In this document: positions 27,424 through 64,000 of the stretch, in pieces
Position numbering within the stretch: position 1 is the stretch's first letter
Layout of the letters: every line of letters starts with the position of its first letter
Assembly (NCBI GenBank): GCA_054601695.1
Contig: BAAHQB010000045.1
Location: 558,001-622,000, forward strand
DNA length: 64,000 bases
Direction: 5' to 3'
From: Amorphochlora amoebiformis
Taxonomy: Eukaryota > Cercozoa > Chlorarachniophyceae
Notes under the pieces: model-generated
Databases searched by the model: none
Told to the model about the DNA's origin: nothing
The model's input: only the letters and a program-made list of their open reading frames with translations
Made by a program: the position numbers and the translations under genes

Positions 27424-28120
27424 CCGTGTACGTATGGGTACGTATCGTAGACATGAGTAGTACCAGTAAGTACATCTACTAGATGTAGAGACCGACGCGA
27501 AACTTCCTTACTAGTAGTACGACCATGTTGCAGTTATGTTAGGTCAATTTTCAAGCTTTAAGGTCAAATAAAGTTAGGGAGACCTCTAGCTCTGGATGTA
27601 CTCTAATTCTTTTTTTTTTTTTCATGCAAGCTCTCAAGTCTCAACGGATAACGATAGGCGAATTGGCTATGTCCAGTATGCTTGCAACAATGTGCGCACA
27701 ATTTGCATGCGTAAATGCCCAGGACCTAATTCTCTAAATTCTAGTAATTGCAACACCTTGGGTAGGAGGTTTCGTACGTCGGTCAGATCCGAAGTTTCGG
27801 ATCATGTATTAAATGACCACCGGGTCACAGCTCACGGTTGGTCCACGGCCGCATCTTACTAGTCTCTTAGAGTCTTAGCTCGTAATGACACAGAAACTCT
27901 GTGTGTCTCTGTATATACTTTTTGAGCCAATCGCACGAATTGTTAAATAGTCAATTGTCAGCAATTACATTCATATTTACACCTTCGCCTCATTACATCT
28001 GCAGCTCTGTGACTGACTACCTTAAAGACTAACAACGCAGAATGAACAGTGTGTCAAGAGGGAGAGCCAACCTGGAAAGAGCTGAGTTTAGAAATAATAT
28101 CAGAGATCAGGTAGGTAAGC
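27291..28120. other. Convergent intergenic region
   Basis: Lies between the LSD1 stop and the minus-strand EF-hand gene stop. It contains a (TA)n/(TG)n tract (27357-27422). Plus-strand frames at 27596 and 28042 are open for 73-88 codons but unassigned; the second overlaps the opposing terminal exon and is probably its shadow. Confidence 0.55.
27567..27572 (+). promoter_or_regulatory. AATAAA polyadenylation signal candidate for LSD1
   Basis: AATAAA in ordinary-composition sequence (GGTCAAATAAAGTTAGG), 277 bases past the LSD1 stop. Confidence 0.45.
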
Positions 28121-46422
<18,302 letters not shown>

Positions 46423-46464
46423 TTGTACATTTATATACATCTCTATATATATTTTTATATATAG

Positions 46465-46499
<35 letters not shown>

Positions 46500-46524
46500 G
46501 CATATACATATGTGTGTGTTTTTG

Positions 46525-46576
<52 letters not shown>

Positions 46577-46640
46577 GTATGTGTGTGTATATATATATAT
46601 ATACATGTATATATGTAATATATATATATATATATATATA

Positions 46641-46682
<42 letters not shown>

Positions 46683-46703
46683 CACACATATGTTATATAT
46701 ATA

Positions 46704-46735
<32 letters not shown>

Positions 46736-46922
46736 GTACATATACATATATACAATAGATAAATATTTATGTATATATGTGTATATATATATATATGTGT
46801 GTATATGTATATACACATATATATGTATGTATATAACAAATGTGTACATAAATATACATGCAATGTGTATATATGTATGTATATGTACGTATGTATGTAT
46901 ACGAAATCCTGACATATATATT

Positions 46923-47036
<114 letters not shown>

Positions 47037-47230
47037 GTTTACATATATATATATATATATACATACACATATATATACATGTATGTATATATGTGCATAT
47101 TATAGACCTCGAGAACGTACATCAAGTGATACCCTGCAATGTTCGCAGACCGTCTGAATGTTGAAAGTAGTATTAGAACATCAACATCTAGCAAGCTTGC
47201 TGAAATCAGGCCGAAATATTCTGTTTCTGA

Positions 47231-55724
<8,494 letters not shown>

Positions 55725-56345
55725 CCCGAAGTTTGTCGAGGAATTTACTCAACCCTCCTGCAAATCCACCTGAAAATTATATCCGAAAAGTTGACGTTGA
55801 AAAGAAAAATAATCACCATGCGAACGCACTCTACATCCCAGAATGATAGTGTAGTCAATCTCTATAGTGAATCCTGTAATAGAGCCAAACTAGGGATACT
55901 GTCTACCCTTGACATCCTTCCTCCGGGAGGGTGCCAAAAACCACCGCAGCCTCTCAATGGACTTCTTTTGTCCCACGCTCTCCTAATTCCTCCCCACCTA
56001 AGGAAACCCCTCCCCTTTTCAATCCGAGCCCCCTCTAAAAGATTAATGGAGCAATTTCGTCAAAGCAATCAAAATCCGAAAATTTCTAAAAGCTCGCTCT
56101 CTCTCCCCAGGCCGCCGCAACCATATAGTCGTCTCTCAAATTGACTCGTCATTTTAATTTTGAAACAGAAGAATTAGCTTAATTTAGGCGCGATAATTAC
56201 GGAAGGGGGGGGTGGATTGCCTCCAAGACAGACCTCACGATTCGTCCGATGTCTCCGAGGAATACCCAGATATTCCATTCCGGGATTCGAGTAATAACAA
56301 CGACCCCCGGGGATTCGTGGGATTGACTTTGACCGGCTTGACTTC
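55725..56345. promoter_or_regulatory. Divergent 5' region (Tudor-RA gene / LRR gene)
   Basis: 621 bp between start codons at 55724 (minus) and 56346 (plus), free of (TA)n. A 117-codon plus-strand frame at 55791-56144 is open but unassigned and lies where shared 5' UTR or promoter is expected. CT-rich stretches (CTCGCTCTCTCTCCCC near 56092) could be core promoter elements. Confidence 0.35.
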
Positions 56346-62927
<6,582 letters not shown>

Positions 62928-64000
62928 CGATCCAGCTGCAACATACCTTAGTAACAGAAATGCTACCTTCATAAAAAAGGAACATTACTGAGCCTGGTTA
63001 TAGAACACGCTTTGGTAAAACCACCAATAGTTGCTAAATAGTAAACACAAACACAGAAAATCAGTACAATTGCATGCATGTACATTGTGATATTGGCACT
63101 TTAATGTAAAAATATGTACATCTGCAATTTGTAAAAAATTTTCTAGTTTTTCTACACCTTATACCGTATCTAGTACCGCACTGTATACACATGGTAATTG
63201 AGCCAAAAATATTAGTTTAAAATTTTTTCAGCTAAGGCTAGTCCAATTAATGCACCTTGTGTCACATGATATATACTGATGTCTCGATCTACTAGAATTA
63301 TCTATATTTCACTAGGCTATAATATTGAGATCAGCTCAGCCAAGTTAGCACTAACTGTGCCTTAAGCTGGGACTGGTACGAGTATAGTGTACAGTTGAAT
63401 TATATATGAAATTAAGTGTATAATTCTAGTCTGCTGTAATCCCTGAGCCCGATATACGATAATATGTCTCGATCTACTGAAAATTATCTATATTTCACTA
63501 GGCTATAATACTGATAGTAGCTCAGCCAACTTAGCAATAACTTTGCCTTAAGCTTTCACTTGTACGAGTACATTGTGTGTACAATTATATATGAAAGTTT
63601 ATAATTCTAGTCTGCTATAATCCGTGAGCCCGTGACAATATAATACTTATTTGTATGGTACAATTTAAGATATATTCATTTATGTAAACGTTGCATTGCT
63701 TGGTGCGTACATTCATGAGCTTCAAATTTTCAAGATGTATTTCTCATTTTTCAAGTACATTGCTCAATTGTTTGTGCCGGCATACGAAGTTGCACAACGC
63801 TGTACGCAATTGAGTGCTTGAGACTCCCAGCTTATCTCTCTAACGTTGACCGTCGATTTGATCAGAGAATTCCTTTGAAAGTAGGGTGACATTCATATCC
63901 TGGGCTAAGTTGATACCGAAAATATAATTACGAAAATATTTATCGCATTAAGAAAATATTTATCGCATTGTGGGGGATCTTTTGACGTCCGAGCTACTCC
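62928..64000. other. Unique 3' flank, no gene seen
   Basis: AT-rich unique sequence without (TA)n arrays. It contains the 170-bp tandem duplication at 63281-63631 and a small duplication (GAAAATATTTATCGCATT, twice at 63930-63970). No credible coding island or tRNA was found. Confidence 0.6.
63281..63631. repeat. Tandem duplication, two copies of about 170 bp
   Basis: 63281-63450 and 63466-63631 both run from GTCTCGATCTACT to GAGCCC through TATCTATATTTCACTAGG and GTATAATTCTAGTCTGCT, with indels and substitutions. Function unknown. Confidence 0.88.

Noticed and set aside
55791-56144. 117-codon plus-strand frame
   Set aside because: No recognisable motif and poor start context; it lies in the shared 5' region of two better-supported genes.

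Overview
This is nuclear DNA of a eukaryote that I could not place in a lineage. Coding exons are short, of balanced composition and bounded by GT-AG splice sites. Almost everything between them is (TA)n microsatellite with smaller CT/GA, TG and ATT tracts. TTAGGG/CCCTAA telomere-type tracts are scattered internally. SAP18, a tower-less LSD1, RA/PDZ/DEP/EF-hand modules and a gypsy-type LTR remnant are eukaryotic hallmarks; a protist or alga is a guess. Most long open frames here are only (TA)n read as Tyr-Ile, so genes had to be rebuilt from islands of unique sequence by splice site, reading frame and phase.

Layout. 0.1-3.8 kb: minus-strand exon candidates of uncertain frame, a polypurine block and inverted telomere-type arrays. 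4.8-17.0 kb: a minus-strand chain of about 21 phase-compatible exons, a multi-pass membrane N-terminus (16955 to 9925) followed by ankyrin-repeat exons (8996 to 4872). 17.2-17.8 kb: single-exon SAP18 (+). 18-20.4 kb: no recognised gene. 20.4-21.6 kb: a deleted LTR retroelement with two 189-bp LTRs. 21.7-22.2 kb: a small Cys-rich membrane protein candidate (-). 22.5-27.3 kb: an LSD1/KDM1-type histone demethylase (+, ten exons). 28.1-46.4 kb: a 31-exon minus-strand gene for a protein with RA/ubiquitin-like, PDZ, DEP and EF-hand modules. 47.2-55.7 kb: a minus-strand gene with an N-terminal Tudor/SH3-like module and an RA-like segment, perhaps joined to the previous gene. 56.3-62.9 kb: an 11-exon leucine-rich-repeat gene (+). 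63-64 kb: unique sequence with a 170-bp tandem duplication.

Three gene pairs are divergent with short shared 5' regions (16956-17197, 22199-22464, 55725-56345). SAP18 and LSD1 both belong to chromatin co-repressor biology. The RA-PDZ-DEP-EF-hand protein looks like a signalling scaffold. Points most worth checking: introns made of self-complementary (TA)n; telomere-type repeats lying at splice sites; repeated local duplication of exon edges; an in-frame TGA in LSD1 that a 33-nt intron would remove; and two unusual domain combinations. All multi-exon models are inferences from phase consistency and need transcript support.
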